Below are positions 19,586-28,980 of a DNA stretch of 60,016 nucleotides, piece after piece (position 1 is the first letter of the stretch; every line of letters starts with the position of its first letter). This DNA comes from Gammaproteobacteria bacterium (GTDB lineage Bacteria > Pseudomonadota > Gammaproteobacteria > HTCC5015). The position numbers and the translations under genes are program-made. The notes beneath the pieces were generated by a model, which was given only the letters and a program-made list of their open reading frames with translations, had not been told where the DNA came from and ran no database searches. The stretch is from assembly GCA_016928055.1 (NCBI GenBank), contig JAFGLM010000013.1:1-60016 (forward strand). The letters run 5' to 3'.

Positions 19586-20027
19586 ATATCTTTTGCTTTT
19601 GCTGCTACTTTCTTCTGCGCTGAATGCCACACCGCTGGAATTCGCAGATGCGCGCATTCCCGAAGCACCACCTGGCGCGCAAACCATGGCCGCTTACATG
19701 AAAATCATTAATGATAGCGATAATGAGAAAGCCATCACTGCTATTAGCAGCCTGGAATTTGGTAAAGTGGAAATGCATCGGACTTCTATTGAAGACGGTG
19801 TTGCGCGCATGCGTCAACTCGATGCTTTAAAAATTCCTGCGCACAGTTCACTGGAACTGGTGCCCGGCGGAATACACCTGATGCTGCTGGAGCCGGAAAA
19901 GGAATTTATGCGGGGTGAGATGATAGTGCTATACCTGACGGAAGCCGATGGCACTGAACATACCCTGGTTGTAACCATTAAGAAAAAGCAGGATCAAGAG
20001 CAGGAACACCATCACCACCATGAATAA
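19578..20027 (+). CDS. PCuAC-family periplasmic copper chaperone with His-rich tail
   Basis: 149 residues from ATG 19578; an upstream TTG would add four residues. It has a signal peptide and the PCuAC copper site H-M...M...H-x-M (VEMHRTSIEDGVARM and PGGIHLML). It supplies Cu(I) to Sco or directly to CuA. The C-terminus is unusual: a Lys/Gln/Glu run ending in five histidines, probably an added metal site. The last codons overlap the psd start by 8 bases (ATGAATAA). Confidence 0.92.
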   Translation: MRKYLLLLLLLSSALNATPLEFADARIPEAPPGAQTMAAYMKIINDSDNEKAITAISSLEFGKVEMHRTSIEDGVARMRQLDALKIPAHSSLELVPGGIHLMLLEPEKEFMRGEMIVLYLTEADGTEHTLVVTIKKKQDQEQEHHHHHE

Positions 20028-20898
20028 AGCTAAACCTGATTCTGAAGCCGGCTGGCGCGATATTTTTCTAAGCGCTTTGCTCTATCCTTTGCCACAACAC
20101 TGGATATCCAGACTGGTTTTCCGTTTAACTCGTTTGCGTACCCCTATTAAAAACCCGGCAATTCGCTGGTTTATCCGGCACTTTCAGATAGACATGTCCG
20201 AAGCGCTGCTGGACGAAGCCGATCACTACCCGGATTTTAATGCATTCTTTACCCGGGAACTGAAAAACGATGCCCGCCCCATTGATGCCAACAGTGAAGC
20301 ACTGGTTTCTCCGGTTGATGGTACTGTCAGCCAAATCGGTGTTATCGATCAAGGTACATTGATACAGGCCAAGGGCCGTCACTACAGCGTGCTGGATTTG
20401 CTCGGTGGTCAACGCAGCCTGGCAGAGACTTTTATAAACGGTCGATTCGCGACAATCTACCTGTCACCTCGTGACTATCACCGTATTCATATGCCTCTGC
20501 AGGGCAAACTTGAAAAAATGATCTATGTCCCAGGTCGATTATTCAGTGTCGCACCGCATACCACGCGAGCGATCCCAAACCTGTTCGCCCGCAATGAACG
20601 GGTTGTCTCATATTTTGAGAACAGTAGCGGTCCGTTTGTAATGGTGCTGGTCGGTGCAATTAATGTCGCTGCTATTGAAACAAGCTGGCATGGCTTAATA
20701 AAATCCAATCATCAAAATATTATCGCCGAATACGATTACAGCGATCGCAACATTGAACTGCTTAAAGGTCAGGAAATGGGCCGCTTTAATCTCGGCTCAA
20801 CTGTGATTCTGCTAACCACTGATAAAGTAAGCTGGCTGCCGCAAATAGACAAAGAAAAGAAGATTCAATACGGTCAAAGAATAGGAACCGTTAATTGA
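20020..20898 (+). CDS. psd: Phosphatidylserine decarboxylase proenzyme
   Basis: 292 residues. It decarboxylates phosphatidylserine to phosphatidylethanolamine at the inner membrane. The LGST self-cleavage site is intact (Ser at about residue 260 becomes the pyruvoyl group), as are SPVDGTVS, the YLSPRDYHRIHMP segment and ENSSGPFVMVLVGA. Length is typical of the bacterial type. It overlaps the PCuAC gene by 8 bases and is followed by a glycosyltransferase gene. Confidence 0.96.
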   Translation: MNKAKPDSEAGWRDIFLSALLYPLPQHWISRLVFRLTRLRTPIKNPAIRWFIRHFQIDMSEALLDEADHYPDFNAFFTRELKNDARPIDANSEALVSPVDGTVSQIGVIDQGTLIQAKGRHYSVLDLLGGQRSLAETFINGRFATIYLSPRDYHRIHMPLQGKLEKMIYVPGRLFSVAPHTTRAIPNLFARNERVVSYFENSSGPFVMVLVGAINVAAIETSWHGLIKSNHQNIIAEYDYSDRNIELLKGQEMGRFNLGSTVILLTTDKVSWLPQIDKEKKIQYGQRIGTVN

Positions 20899-20912
20899 AG
20901 TTTCATTCCATT

Positions 20913-21779
20913 ATGAATACAAAAATCCGCTTTTTAATCATTATCCCCGTTTACAATATGAGTGCGTGGATCGTCGACAATATAGAGATACTCAAAAAGC
21001 AAACTTATACCGATTTTCGCTGCATGATTGGCGACGATTTATCCACCGATAACAGTTTGGAAGTTATTAAGAAAGCAATCAACGGCGATTCCAGGTTTTC
21101 TTTAATCCCCCATAAAGTCAAAAAGTATTCTCTTGGTAATATCTGCACTTTAATTGAAATGGCCGATGCCGACGAGGACGAAGTCATTGTTCTTATCGAC
21201 GGTGATGATCGGCTCGCCGATGAAAATGTTTTACAAAAATTGTCTGATGTTTATAACAAAGAGGATTGTTGGTTAACTTATGGTAGTTATTCCGGGCTTT
21301 ATGGCGAGATACCGGACTCCATATGCACTCCTTATCCATCTTTCATTGTCAAAAACAATTGCTTTAGAAATGTAAAATGGCGCGCATCACATCTTAAAAC
21401 CTTTAAATACAAACTCTGGCGTCGCGTACAAGCATCGGCGCTGACCATTTCAGACAAAGAACTTTTTTTGGCCAAATGCCGCGCCTTGTTGCTTGGCCAA
21501 TGGCGTCGCTGGTATCACTGGCGCCGGATTAAACGGGCCGAATTACTGGATGAAACCTTCCGCTTTGCTCGCCGCTGCAGTGACAAATTCATCACCTCGC
21601 CTATGCTGGAACTGGCGGGCGAAAAAGCGATCTTTATCCCCAACATACTTTACTATTATAGAACCTATGAGAAAGATCTGAACTTTAACGTGGGAAAATC
21701 ACGGCAAAAATGGTATCAACGGCTGACGCGAAGTATTATCAAACACAAACCCAAATATCGGAAAATCGCTCAGTTGTGA
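20913..21779 (+). CDS. Family 2 glycosyltransferase
   Basis: 288 residues from ATG 20913; a TTG at 20895 overlapping the psd stop is possible. The GT-A fold is visible: IIIPVYNMSAWI, IGDDLSTDNS and the DGDD metal/nucleotide-sugar motif near residue 100. The C-terminal 80 residues are basic and aromatic, suitable for membrane association. Acceptor unknown; the position after psd hints at lipid or envelope glycan work. It converges with the PL10-CE8 gene, 7 bp apart. Confidence 0.88.
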   Translation: MNTKIRFLIIIPVYNMSAWIVDNIEILKKQTYTDFRCMIGDDLSTDNSLEVIKKAINGDSRFSLIPHKVKKYSLGNICTLIEMADADEDEVIVLIDGDDRLADENVLQKLSDVYNKEDCWLTYGSYSGLYGEIPDSICTPYPSFIVKNNCFRNVKWRASHLKTFKYKLWRRVQASALTISDKELFLAKCRALLLGQWRRWYHWRRIKRAELLDETFRFARRCSDKFITSPMLELAGEKAIFIPNILYYYRTYEKDLNFNVGKSRQKWYQRLTRSIIKHKPKYRKIAQL

Positions 21780-21786
21780 TTATTTT

Positions 21787-23976
21787 TTAATCCGGAATCC
21801 AACCGTTTAAAACATTCTCAGTCGTATACCAACCAGCCGCCTGTTTACTGAGTTGCGGACGTGTCGAACTGCTGACAGCACCCGGGCCATAACTGCCGTA
21901 TTCAAAAAACCGCGAATAAGGCTCCAAATCAAACCACACGCGTTCACCGGAGGCATTGACTGCCGAGATCGGCGCGTAACCTTCCGCACCGATATGGTTG
22001 TCCATATAACAATCAAGAAATATCGCGCTGCCGACAGAGCTTAAATTAGCCCCCGGATGCCAGGGACGACCCAGTCGCACCGAGCCCGTCGGAATATCCG
22101 CCGTTTCTTTTATAAACCGGCTGTTGATAAACAACAACCCATAGGGGAAAGAAATCGGCGTACCAGGTGCGGTGATGTAACTGGTTGGATTCTTATTAAC
22201 TCGGTTGCGGGAAACAATTTCGCATCCATCGAATACTGCCTGCCCCTCGCCGAAAATAAAATCAACATGACCCAAAACACGACAACCCTGAAAATAACTG
22301 CGCCCGGCATTAACAAACAAACTATCCTGAAAACCAACAACAGCAATATCCCGGAACACTGCGCGATCACTATTACCATCCGTCATCAACGCTACCGCCT
22401 GTGCGTTTTGGATTTTTTCTGGATCATCATCTTTTTTGGCAGCATTAGCCGGATAATCAAAACTGTTTTCTATGGTAAGACGTTCAGCACGAAAATCCGG
22501 CGCCGTAATACGTAAGGTGAAACTGCCCCAGGTTCCTAACGGTTTGCTATATGCATCCAGACTGTCGCCTGTGTCGTTATAGCTGATAATCGTTTGCTTG
22601 CGGCTCTCGCCGAGAAAATGGACATATGGACGGTCAACACTCAGCTTTTCGTGATAACGTCCGTTTCGAATATTTATCATAAACGGTTTTGAATTATCGG
22701 CCGGCACCATCGCCAATGCTTCTGCAATCTTTGCAAATACCGGAACACCTTTAACCTTCTCGCCCGACTTACCGGAATAATCTGCATCAACGACCGCATG
22801 GTAGCGCGGTGTAGCATGTGCCTGAGGTAGCGTGGATAAACTTTTCTTCCATGCCGGATAATCCATGTTGAGTAAATCCGCCGGCCAATAACCATACCAT
22901 GTGTATCCGGTGCGTCGCTCACGTAAAACATCCTGCAGGCGATAAACCTTTTTGCCATCACGGTTGGCCATAAATGGCTTATTGGTCTCAATTTCATAGA
23001 ACCGCGCCCAAATCGGCGGCGCGGTTTTATCTTTTACAACCCGATAATCAATATCACTGGAATGATAAGTAAATCGCACGTGCTCGGCGGTAACTTTTTC
23101 AATCTTAATGCCGTATAACCGGGACGCTTTAAACCACGCAATTGCGCTCTCAATAGCCTGTACAATTTTTTCTGAGGGTTTTTCAATACTCATTAAATAA
23201 CGCACGACTGCAACACTTTCCTCACTGACCAGGCCGGCTAATTCATAGCTGCGTGCGCCAACCGGTGCCAGTGTCTTTCTGTCGTACTGCCCTGCCCAAG
23301 CTGTCAAAATATCACCACGCCGGATTTGCAGTTGCAATAACAACTCGTCGCCTTTTTGCAACGCATCATTGATGCGACTCCGCAGCGCATCGTCGATAAA
23401 GGTAAAGGGTGCGCGCTTTTCAGCAATTTTCCGCAACAGCCCTAATACGCCCGGCATCACATCGTCAGCGAAAGTTATGTGGCCATGGTAACCATCAGTG
23501 CTCGGCGGTGAGTGCGACCAACCACCGTTATCGAATTGATTGTCCAATAAAAAAGCCAGTCCTTTCTCCGCCGCCTTGCGGTACCGCTTATCCTTGGTCT
23601 GGGAATAGACATGACAGAGGTATTCAATTTGCGGATAGGTATTACGATTATCCAGCGTGGTATCAGTTAATTTCTTGTCCTGCTGAATCTGATTTTGTTC
23701 CTGCTCAGACAGAATTCGTGAAGGATCGACATTCTTCGGCCAGCCGCCGTTGTCGCGCTGATACAGCAATACATTATCAGCAATACCAACAATCTGATCG
23801 GGGGTATAACGAGAATAGCTGAATTGATCATTCTGTTTCTGCCAGTGACGGATAATATCGTCAAAACCAGCCACCGAAATTTCACGGTAAGTCTTTGTTT
23901 CAGCGGTTGTGTCCGGAGCAAATAAGGCGCCGGAGCAGAATAAAGCAAAAAAAATCAGAATACGAATCAGCGGCAT
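21787..23976 (-). CDS. Secreted pectate lyase (PL10) - pectin methylesterase (CE8) fusion
   Basis: 729 residues from ATG 23976, where a signal peptide begins (cleavage near TTAETKT); the upstream frame to 24045 belongs to the 59-codon gene in another frame. The N-terminal half (about 40-370) is a PL10 lyase with NGGWPKNVD and TLDNRNTYPQIEYL. The C-terminal half (about 385-725) is a CE8 beta-helix with FQDSLFV, GHVDFIFGEG and LGRPW, carrying the two catalytic Asp and the Arg. The esterase removes methyl groups so the lyase can cut polygalacturonate, so one chain does two successive steps. It partly overlaps nothing on its 3' side and ends 7 bp from the glycosyltransferase stop. Confidence 0.9.
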   Translation of the reverse strand: MPLIRILIFFALFCSGALFAPDTTAETKTYREISVAGFDDIIRHWQKQNDQFSYSRYTPDQIVGIADNVLLYQRDNGGWPKNVDPSRILSEQEQNQIQQDKKLTDTTLDNRNTYPQIEYLCHVYSQTKDKRYRKAAEKGLAFLLDNQFDNGGWSHSPPSTDGYHGHITFADDVMPGVLGLLRKIAEKRAPFTFIDDALRSRINDALQKGDELLLQLQIRRGDILTAWAGQYDRKTLAPVGARSYELAGLVSEESVAVVRYLMSIEKPSEKIVQAIESAIAWFKASRLYGIKIEKVTAEHVRFTYHSSDIDYRVVKDKTAPPIWARFYEIETNKPFMANRDGKKVYRLQDVLRERRTGYTWYGYWPADLLNMDYPAWKKSLSTLPQAHATPRYHAVVDADYSGKSGEKVKGVPVFAKIAEALAMVPADNSKPFMINIRNGRYHEKLSVDRPYVHFLGESRKQTIISYNDTGDSLDAYSKPLGTWGSFTLRITAPDFRAERLTIENSFDYPANAAKKDDDPEKIQNAQAVALMTDGNSDRAVFRDIAVVGFQDSLFVNAGRSYFQGCRVLGHVDFIFGEGQAVFDGCEIVSRNRVNKNPTSYITAPGTPISFPYGLLFINSRFIKETADIPTGSVRLGRPWHPGANLSSVGSAIFLDCYMDNHIGAEGYAPISAVNASGERVWFDLEPYSRFFEYGSYGPGAVSSSTRPQLSKQAAGWYTTENVLNGWIPD

Positions 23977-23977
23977 T

Positions 23978-24157
23978 TTATCGAAATTTCCCTTCCATGC
24001 GCATTTGCTGAAACCGGCGGGAAACATCGCACATGCCTTCAACAACCAATAACTTTTGCCTCAGGTTTAACGAACGGAAATAGAGCAACTGATCAAGATT
24101 ATGTTGTTCCCATGCTGATTTTTCGGAGTTACTGCTTTGATGAGGTTTATGATTCAT
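23978..24157 (-). CDS. 59-residue protein coupled to nucleotidyltransferase
   Basis: A short gene in another frame, ATG at 24157 overlapping the nucleotidyltransferase stop by 11 bases and TAA at 23978-23980, just before the PL10-CE8 start. It is predicted to be helical, with no signal. Recognisable stretches are SAWEQHNLDQLLYFRSL, LRQKLLVVEGM and DVSRRFQQMR. I believe similar small proteins accompany AbiEii-like nucleotidyltransferases in other proteobacteria, but cannot name them. The overlap implies coupled translation and a stable pair. It could be an antitoxin or a regulatory subunit. Confidence 0.65.
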   Translation of the reverse strand: MNHKPHQSSNSEKSAWEQHNLDQLLYFRSLNLRQKLLVVEGMCDVSRRFQQMRMEGKFR

Positions 24158-24662
24158 AACACGCAGGATGCTCTCTTAATATATTCAATTGTCGGATATC
24201 TTCCAGATCTTTCTCACGACCCGCAGCTTTTTTCATTTCAATAAGTGTTTGTATGCTGACAAAACGAACCGAGAACCCTGGAATCACCTCGCCGACCAGC
24301 GCCTGGCTGTATTCAGTATCAAAATCGAAAGGCTCGTTTACAAAAATATCAACTCGAGTTTCCGGATGCTGGTCGCTGTGCATCTGAAACACCACCATGT
24401 TTTTTTCAGTTGTCCAATGCTGACGGATTTCAGGATCTGCAAAGTCTTTTGCCAACACAGGAACGAGCGGGCGAAACCCCAGTAATACCAAAGCTTGAAT
24501 AGCTCGTTCGAGATTTTTTCTCTCAAGCTGGATTACCAAATCCACATCAAACGTCATCCTGCCATAACCATGCGCATTAACCGCTAACCCACCTGCAATC
24601 AAATACCTGACATCGGCCTTTTCCAGGGCTACTACTATGGCTTCAAAACTGGCGAGTCTCAT
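24147..24662 (-). CDS. Nucleotidyltransferase, AbiEii/MNT-like
   Basis: 171 residues. The N-terminal part has the minimal nucleotidyltransferase pattern: AGGLAVNAHGYGRMTFDVDL, where GG and DxD bind nucleotide and metal, with VDIFVN as the third acidic strand. It lacks a separate C-terminal effector domain. Such proteins act as toxins in type IV toxin-antitoxin or abortive-infection systems, or as adenylylating antitoxins of HEPN proteins; no HEPN gene is adjacent. Its partner is the overlapping 59-codon gene. Confidence 0.75.
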   Translation of the reverse strand: MRLASFEAIVVALEKADVRYLIAGGLAVNAHGYGRMTFDVDLVIQLERKNLERAIQALVLLGFRPLVPVLAKDFADPEIRQHWTTEKNMVVFQMHSDQHPETRVDIFVNEPFDFDTEYSQALVGEVIPGFSVRFVSIQTLIEMKKAAGREKDLEDIRQLNILREHPACYES

Positions 24663-24769
24663 TGAGTTTCGGACCTGTATGTCTGGCTTAACCCGACGTT
24701 CACTTTAGCCAATCGCCTGCCCGGTGTCCAGATGCGTAGATTAAGCAGTGATTTTCCGTTTACGCGTCT

Positions 24770-25750
24770 TCAGGCAGCGGCTTCTCCCACCTGATTCCTG
24801 CCGTTCATTTTAGCCTGAGATAATCTTTTATCTGCCAGTTCCACAACAGCACGCCAGTCCTTGTCCTGCTCGACATCCTCCGGCGATGCGACGCCACCAC
24901 TCATCGTCAATACGCCGAAAGGTCCCTGCGCATGGGGAATATTACGTTCTGCCAGATTATGGACGATACGTTTGGCAGTAATCGTAGCACCGATCAATTC
25001 TGTTTCCGGTAATAATAGTAGTATTTCTTCGCCACCGTAACGATATAAACGATCGGCCTTGCGAATTTCGCAACGTATATGTTCGGTAATGATTTTTAAC
25101 GCATCATCACCGGCCCGGCGCCCATAGTGATCATTGTATTGTTTAAAATAATCGACGTCATACAAAATCAGCGAATAGGGTCTTTTATAACGTATGGCTG
25201 AACTATGGGTGTAACTTAAATCCACCTCCATACTGCGACGGTTGCCGATTCCCAGTAACGCATCTTCCAAAGACAGGGACTGTAACTGATCGTTGACCTC
25301 CCGCAAGCGTTGCGTTTCAAAACCCATTTCTTTTTCAATAATCTTGCGTTGTTGTTCGATGATACGTTCATATGCCCTGGCCAGATCAGAGTATGACAAA
25401 ATCCCGCACAGGAAACCTTTATCATCAACGATCGGCAAATGCCGGATACTGCGGCTCTGAGTGACAACCAGCGCATCGAATATCGGTGTGGACTGCTGTA
25501 CCACTGTCGGCGACGAGGTCATGAAATCCTGAACCAGACTTGTTCTGGAACAGCGTTTATCGATTAACTGACCTAGCATGCGGACCAGATCTCTTTCGGT
25601 CACGATACCTACCGGCCGGTTTTCCTCAACAACCAACATGCAGGAGACTTTGTTTATATGCATCTGATGCACAACTTCAGAAAGCCTGGTGTCAGCTGTA
25701 GTGGACACCACTGAGCGATTCATTAAATCAGCGACGGTAACGTGTTGCAT
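24770..25750 (-). CDS. CBS-pair sensor diguanylate cyclase
   Basis: 326 residues, soluble. Two CBS domains (about 5-65 and 70-130, with VGIVTERDLVRML and LCGILSYSDLARAYE) form a ligand-sensing Bateman module. A short helical linker joins a GGDEF domain (about 165-320) whose active-site loop reads RYGGEE, catalytically intact. It makes c-di-GMP from two GTP, probably in response to adenosine-type nucleotides. The I-site RxxD is not obvious to me. It lies downstream of tsaB in the same direction. Confidence 0.9.
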   Translation of the reverse strand: MQHVTVADLMNRSVVSTTADTRLSEVVHQMHINKVSCMLVVEENRPVGIVTERDLVRMLGQLIDKRCSRTSLVQDFMTSSPTVVQQSTPIFDALVVTQSRSIRHLPIVDDKGFLCGILSYSDLARAYERIIEQQRKIIEKEMGFETQRLREVNDQLQSLSLEDALLGIGNRRSMEVDLSYTHSSAIRYKRPYSLILYDVDYFKQYNDHYGRRAGDDALKIITEHIRCEIRKADRLYRYGGEEILLLLPETELIGATITAKRIVHNLAERNIPHAQGPFGVLTMSGGVASPEDVEQDKDWRAVVELADKRLSQAKMNGRNQVGEAAA

Positions 25751-25828
25751 GCCCTGCCCTGCTGTTCGTAGAAAGTACTATCCGGGTTTAGCGGCAGATT
25801 AGCGAATTTGTTTCAGGGAAAAATACGA

Positions 25829-26527
25829 TTATTCCTGTTCCGCCTCACGTTCAGCGATGGACTTGGCAACCTTATTTCGCAGATAAATCGGCTCAGCTGA
25901 TTCAGCCGCTACTGTTTTACCCTGCTGATAGAGCGGTACCGCCAGCGTTAATACATCCTGCGCCTGCGGCCAACAATCATCTTTAATACTCTGTAAATTT
26001 TTAATGCGTTTTTCAAGTATTGACGCTTGTGCGCGCCAGCCGCTGCCGGCGCCGATCCACTCATCACCGTCTGGGACCGGCACTTCATCTGGCGACACAA
26101 CCAATTCCTGTCCCTCTAATTGCATCAAGCCGTTTTCAGCCAACTTATACGCGCCCCAATAAATTTCTTTCATGCGTGCATCAATGGACGCCAGTACCGC
26201 TTGCGATCCATATTGACGATAAACGCCTTGCGCCAGTGTTGCCAAGGTGGAAACCGGAACAACCGGCAAGTCGGCGCTGACCGCAATAGCCTGCGTTACC
26301 GCTGCTGCAATTCGTAAACCGGTAAAACTGCCGGGGCCGGCACCGAAGGCGACAGCATCAAGCTGCTTTGGCTTGAGTTCCGCTTCAGCCATTAACTCAT
26401 CCACCATCGGCAGCACCAGATGCGCCTGTTTCTGTGGTTGGTGTTCATAACGCGTTGTAATCTGATCGTTGCAAAGTAATGCAACAGAGCAGGTTTCAGT
26501 AGCGGTTTCAATAGCGAGTATTTTCAT
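25829..26527 (-). CDS. tsaB: tRNA threonylcarbamoyladenosine biosynthesis protein TsaB
   Basis: 232 residues beginning MKILAIETATETCSVALL, the ASKHA-fold signature, with FGAGPGSFTGLRIAAAV near 62. TsaB is a non-catalytic partner of TsaD in making t6A37 on ANN-reading tRNAs. Length fits. It starts 16 bp after yoaA, its common neighbour in gammaproteobacteria. Confidence 0.95.
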   Translation of the reverse strand: MKILAIETATETCSVALLCNDQITTRYEHQPQKQAHLVLPMVDELMAEAELKPKQLDAVAFGAGPGSFTGLRIAAAVTQAIAVSADLPVVPVSTLATLAQGVYRQYGSQAVLASIDARMKEIYWGAYKLAENGLMQLEGQELVVSPDEVPVPDGDEWIGAGSGWRAQASILEKRIKNLQSIKDDCWPQAQDVLTLAVPLYQQGKTVAAESAEPIYLRNKVAKSIAEREAEQE

Positions 26528-26543
26528 AAATGGCGGTTAATTT

Positions 26544-28418
26544 TTATCGTCTAAAAAAACTTACTACATCTTCGATATCATCCGTAATCGGCATCTCCGG
26601 TAAACTGTTGATAAACACCTTACCATAGCCGCGTGAACGCAGTCGCGGATCGGCGATCATTAAAACACCGCGATCCTGCACATCGCGAACCAGTCTGCCA
26701 ATACCCTGCTTCAGCGTAATCACCGCCTGCGGTAACTGATACTCACCAAAGGGATTACCGCCCCGCTTGCGTATTAATTCCAGACGAGCCTGTAAAACCG
26801 GATCGTTCGGTGCCGCAAACGGCAGCTTGTCGATAATGACCGCTGATAAGGCTTCGCCGCGTATATCAACCCCTTCCCAGAAACTGCTGGTACCGAGTAA
26901 AACGCCGTTACCCGAACGACGAAACTCATCCAGTAACTGGCTGCGTGGTGCATCGCCCTGCACAAACAATGGATAGTCAATTTGATCATGCAGTGCTTCC
27001 GCTGCCAGTTTTAATGCGCGGTGACTGGTAAACAATAGAAAGGCGCGTCCTTCACTGGCCTGCAATACCGGCAGCGCTTCTTCCAGCAAACGCGTAATAA
27101 AACGATCATCGGCCGGGTCCGGCATATTCGGCGGCAGGAATAATAACGCCTGCTTCTTAAAATCAAACGGGCTGTCAAACAGCGCCGTTACCGCGTCACT
27201 TATACCCATGCGCGACTGAAAATGGTCAAACCGTCCTGCCACTGACAGGGTGGCCGAAGTAAAAACCCAGGCTGCCTGATACGACTGCATGGCCTGGGCA
27301 AATAAGCCGGCAATCTCGGTGGGCGTGGCATGCAATGCAAATCCGCGCCGGGTCGTTTCGAACCAGAGGATTTTGTCCTCTGCCTGTTCATTAAACATTT
27401 CCAGACCGTTACTGATAACTGCAACACGATGACTGCAATTGGCGAGATCGGGGCCTCTTTCCGTCAGAATACTCAGCGCTTCCTGTAACTCCTGCAATGC
27501 ATTTTGCAGATCCACCAAAGCCGATTGCGATTGTTGCACCACGACCTGCCAGTGATTGCGTTGCCCGCTAGCGCCCAGAGCCAAACGAAACTCCTGCAAT
27601 GTTCGACTTAATTCCTCAGCCTGTTGTCGCAATGCCACCGCATCCGGAGCCTCGTTAACCTGCGCGGCGATACAGTCTTGGATTAAATTCTCAATCTGGC
27701 GTCCGCTCAGGCTTTGGCCAAAAAAACGCGATGCCGTCTCCGGCAACTGGTGCGCTTCATCCAGAATAAAAGCATCGGCGCTGGGCAGCACCTCACCAAA
27801 ACCTTCGTCTTTGAGCGCCATGTCGGCAAAAAACAGATGATGATTCACCACCACCAGGTCAGCTTCCTGAGCCTGACGGCGGGCTTTGACCAGATGGCAC
27901 TGATTGAATTCGGGGCACTCGGCACCCAGACAGTTATCGAGGGTTGAAGTCGCCTGCACCCAGACCGGATCATCTTCGGCAATCTCGGCCATTTCTGCGA
28001 TATCACCGCTTTTCGTCAATTGTGACCAGGTCGAAATGGCCTGGATCTTAGCCGTTAGCTCCGCTTCAAATGCGCTGTGGCGAGCCTGTTGCAAGCGATG
28101 CAGGCATAAATAATTGGCCCGACCTTTGAGTAGCGCCGTCTTTAAACCCGCCCCCAGCGCCTTCTGCACGCGCGGTAAATCACGATGAAAAAGCTGATCC
28201 TGTAAATGCCGGGTCCCGGTAGAAATAATGACGCGCAAGCCGCTCAATAAAGCCGGTACCAGATAAGCAAAGGTTTTGCCGACACCAGTGCCTGCCTCAA
28301 CGATCAGGGAATCAGCTTGTTGCAGACATTCGTGGACGGCCTCGGCCATATCCTGCTGAACCTGCCGGGGCGCAAAACCGGAAATGGCAGCGGCCAAAGG
28401 ACCGGACTCACCAAGCAA
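26544..28418 (-). CDS. yoaA: ATP-dependent DNA helicase, YoaA/DinG family
   Basis: 624 residues. Walker A EAGTGVGKTFAYLVPAL near 45, DEAH box LDEAHQLPETA near 218 and motif VI QGIGRLVRDVQDRG near 585. Cysteines near 105, 165, 169 and 174 should ligate an iron-sulfur cluster, as in XPD-like helicases. This 5'-3' helicase acts in DNA repair and, in E. coli, pairs with HolC. The operon with tsaB and the TPR lipoprotein is consistent. Confidence 0.93.
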   Translation of the reverse strand: MLGESGPLAAAISGFAPRQVQQDMAEAVHECLQQADSLIVEAGTGVGKTFAYLVPALLSGLRVIISTGTRHLQDQLFHRDLPRVQKALGAGLKTALLKGRANYLCLHRLQQARHSAFEAELTAKIQAISTWSQLTKSGDIAEMAEIAEDDPVWVQATSTLDNCLGAECPEFNQCHLVKARRQAQEADLVVVNHHLFFADMALKDEGFGEVLPSADAFILDEAHQLPETASRFFGQSLSGRQIENLIQDCIAAQVNEAPDAVALRQQAEELSRTLQEFRLALGASGQRNHWQVVVQQSQSALVDLQNALQELQEALSILTERGPDLANCSHRVAVISNGLEMFNEQAEDKILWFETTRRGFALHATPTEIAGLFAQAMQSYQAAWVFTSATLSVAGRFDHFQSRMGISDAVTALFDSPFDFKKQALLFLPPNMPDPADDRFITRLLEEALPVLQASEGRAFLLFTSHRALKLAAEALHDQIDYPLFVQGDAPRSQLLDEFRRSGNGVLLGTSSFWEGVDIRGEALSAVIIDKLPFAAPNDPVLQARLELIRKRGGNPFGEYQLPQAVITLKQGIGRLVRDVQDRGVLMIADPRLRSRGYGKVFINSLPEMPITDDIEDVVSFFRR

Positions 28419-28477
28419 TGCGCTTGGCGAGTCGTCGTGAAATGGGTCTGTTTCGACCTTGCTGGAGCGCTTGTCGA

Positions 28478-28954
28478 TCAGGGTTTGAAGGAATTGGCGG
28501 TATATTCGGCTTCCTGAGCACCAATATCGTCGCCTTTTAGCGTACGGGCCCGGGCGATGATTAACCAGTTACGGTAGTTGAGTAGCGGATTATCCAGTGT
28601 CATGGCGTTGGATTTAACCGCCAGATTCTCAGCCTGATTGGCGTTTTCCTGCAGCAGCTGCACTTCGGCCAACCGGCTCCACATAACGGCATCATTAGGC
28701 TCAATGCGTAAGGCGCGTTCAAGCTGCATGGCCGCTGTTTCGTAATCACCGCTGGTGCGGGCGAATTCCGCTTTTTGCCATAAATCGACTACAGCCGGAT
28801 TATTAACCGCGTGTGAAATTTTGTTGCTGGTGGCCTCGATATCCCCATACGGCTGCTGACCTTCCATACCATCATAATCCGGTGTTGAGGCGCAGCCGGC
28901 AAACAGCAGCGCAACCAGGATCGCAATCCACTTTCCATTTTGATGTGTTGACAT
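28478..28954 (-). CDS. TPR-repeat lipoprotein
   Basis: 158 residues from ATG 28954 with GAGGGTAA 5 bases upstream. The signal peptide ends in a lipobox (LFAGCAST). Two to three tetratricopeptide-like repeats follow (AEFARTSGDYETAAMQLERAL and SRLAEVQLLQENANQAENLA). It lies right after mrcB, a position often taken by lipoproteins that assist peptidoglycan synthesis; whether it is an activator is inference. Confidence 0.82.
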   Translation of the reverse strand: MSTHQNGKWIAILVALLFAGCASTPDYDGMEGQQPYGDIEATSNKISHAVNNPAVVDLWQKAEFARTSGDYETAAMQLERALRIEPNDAVMWSRLAEVQLLQENANQAENLAVKSNAMTLDNPLLNYRNWLIIARARTLKGDDIGAQEAEYTANSFKP

Positions 28955-28980
28955 CGTAATTACCCTCAAACTAATACCAT

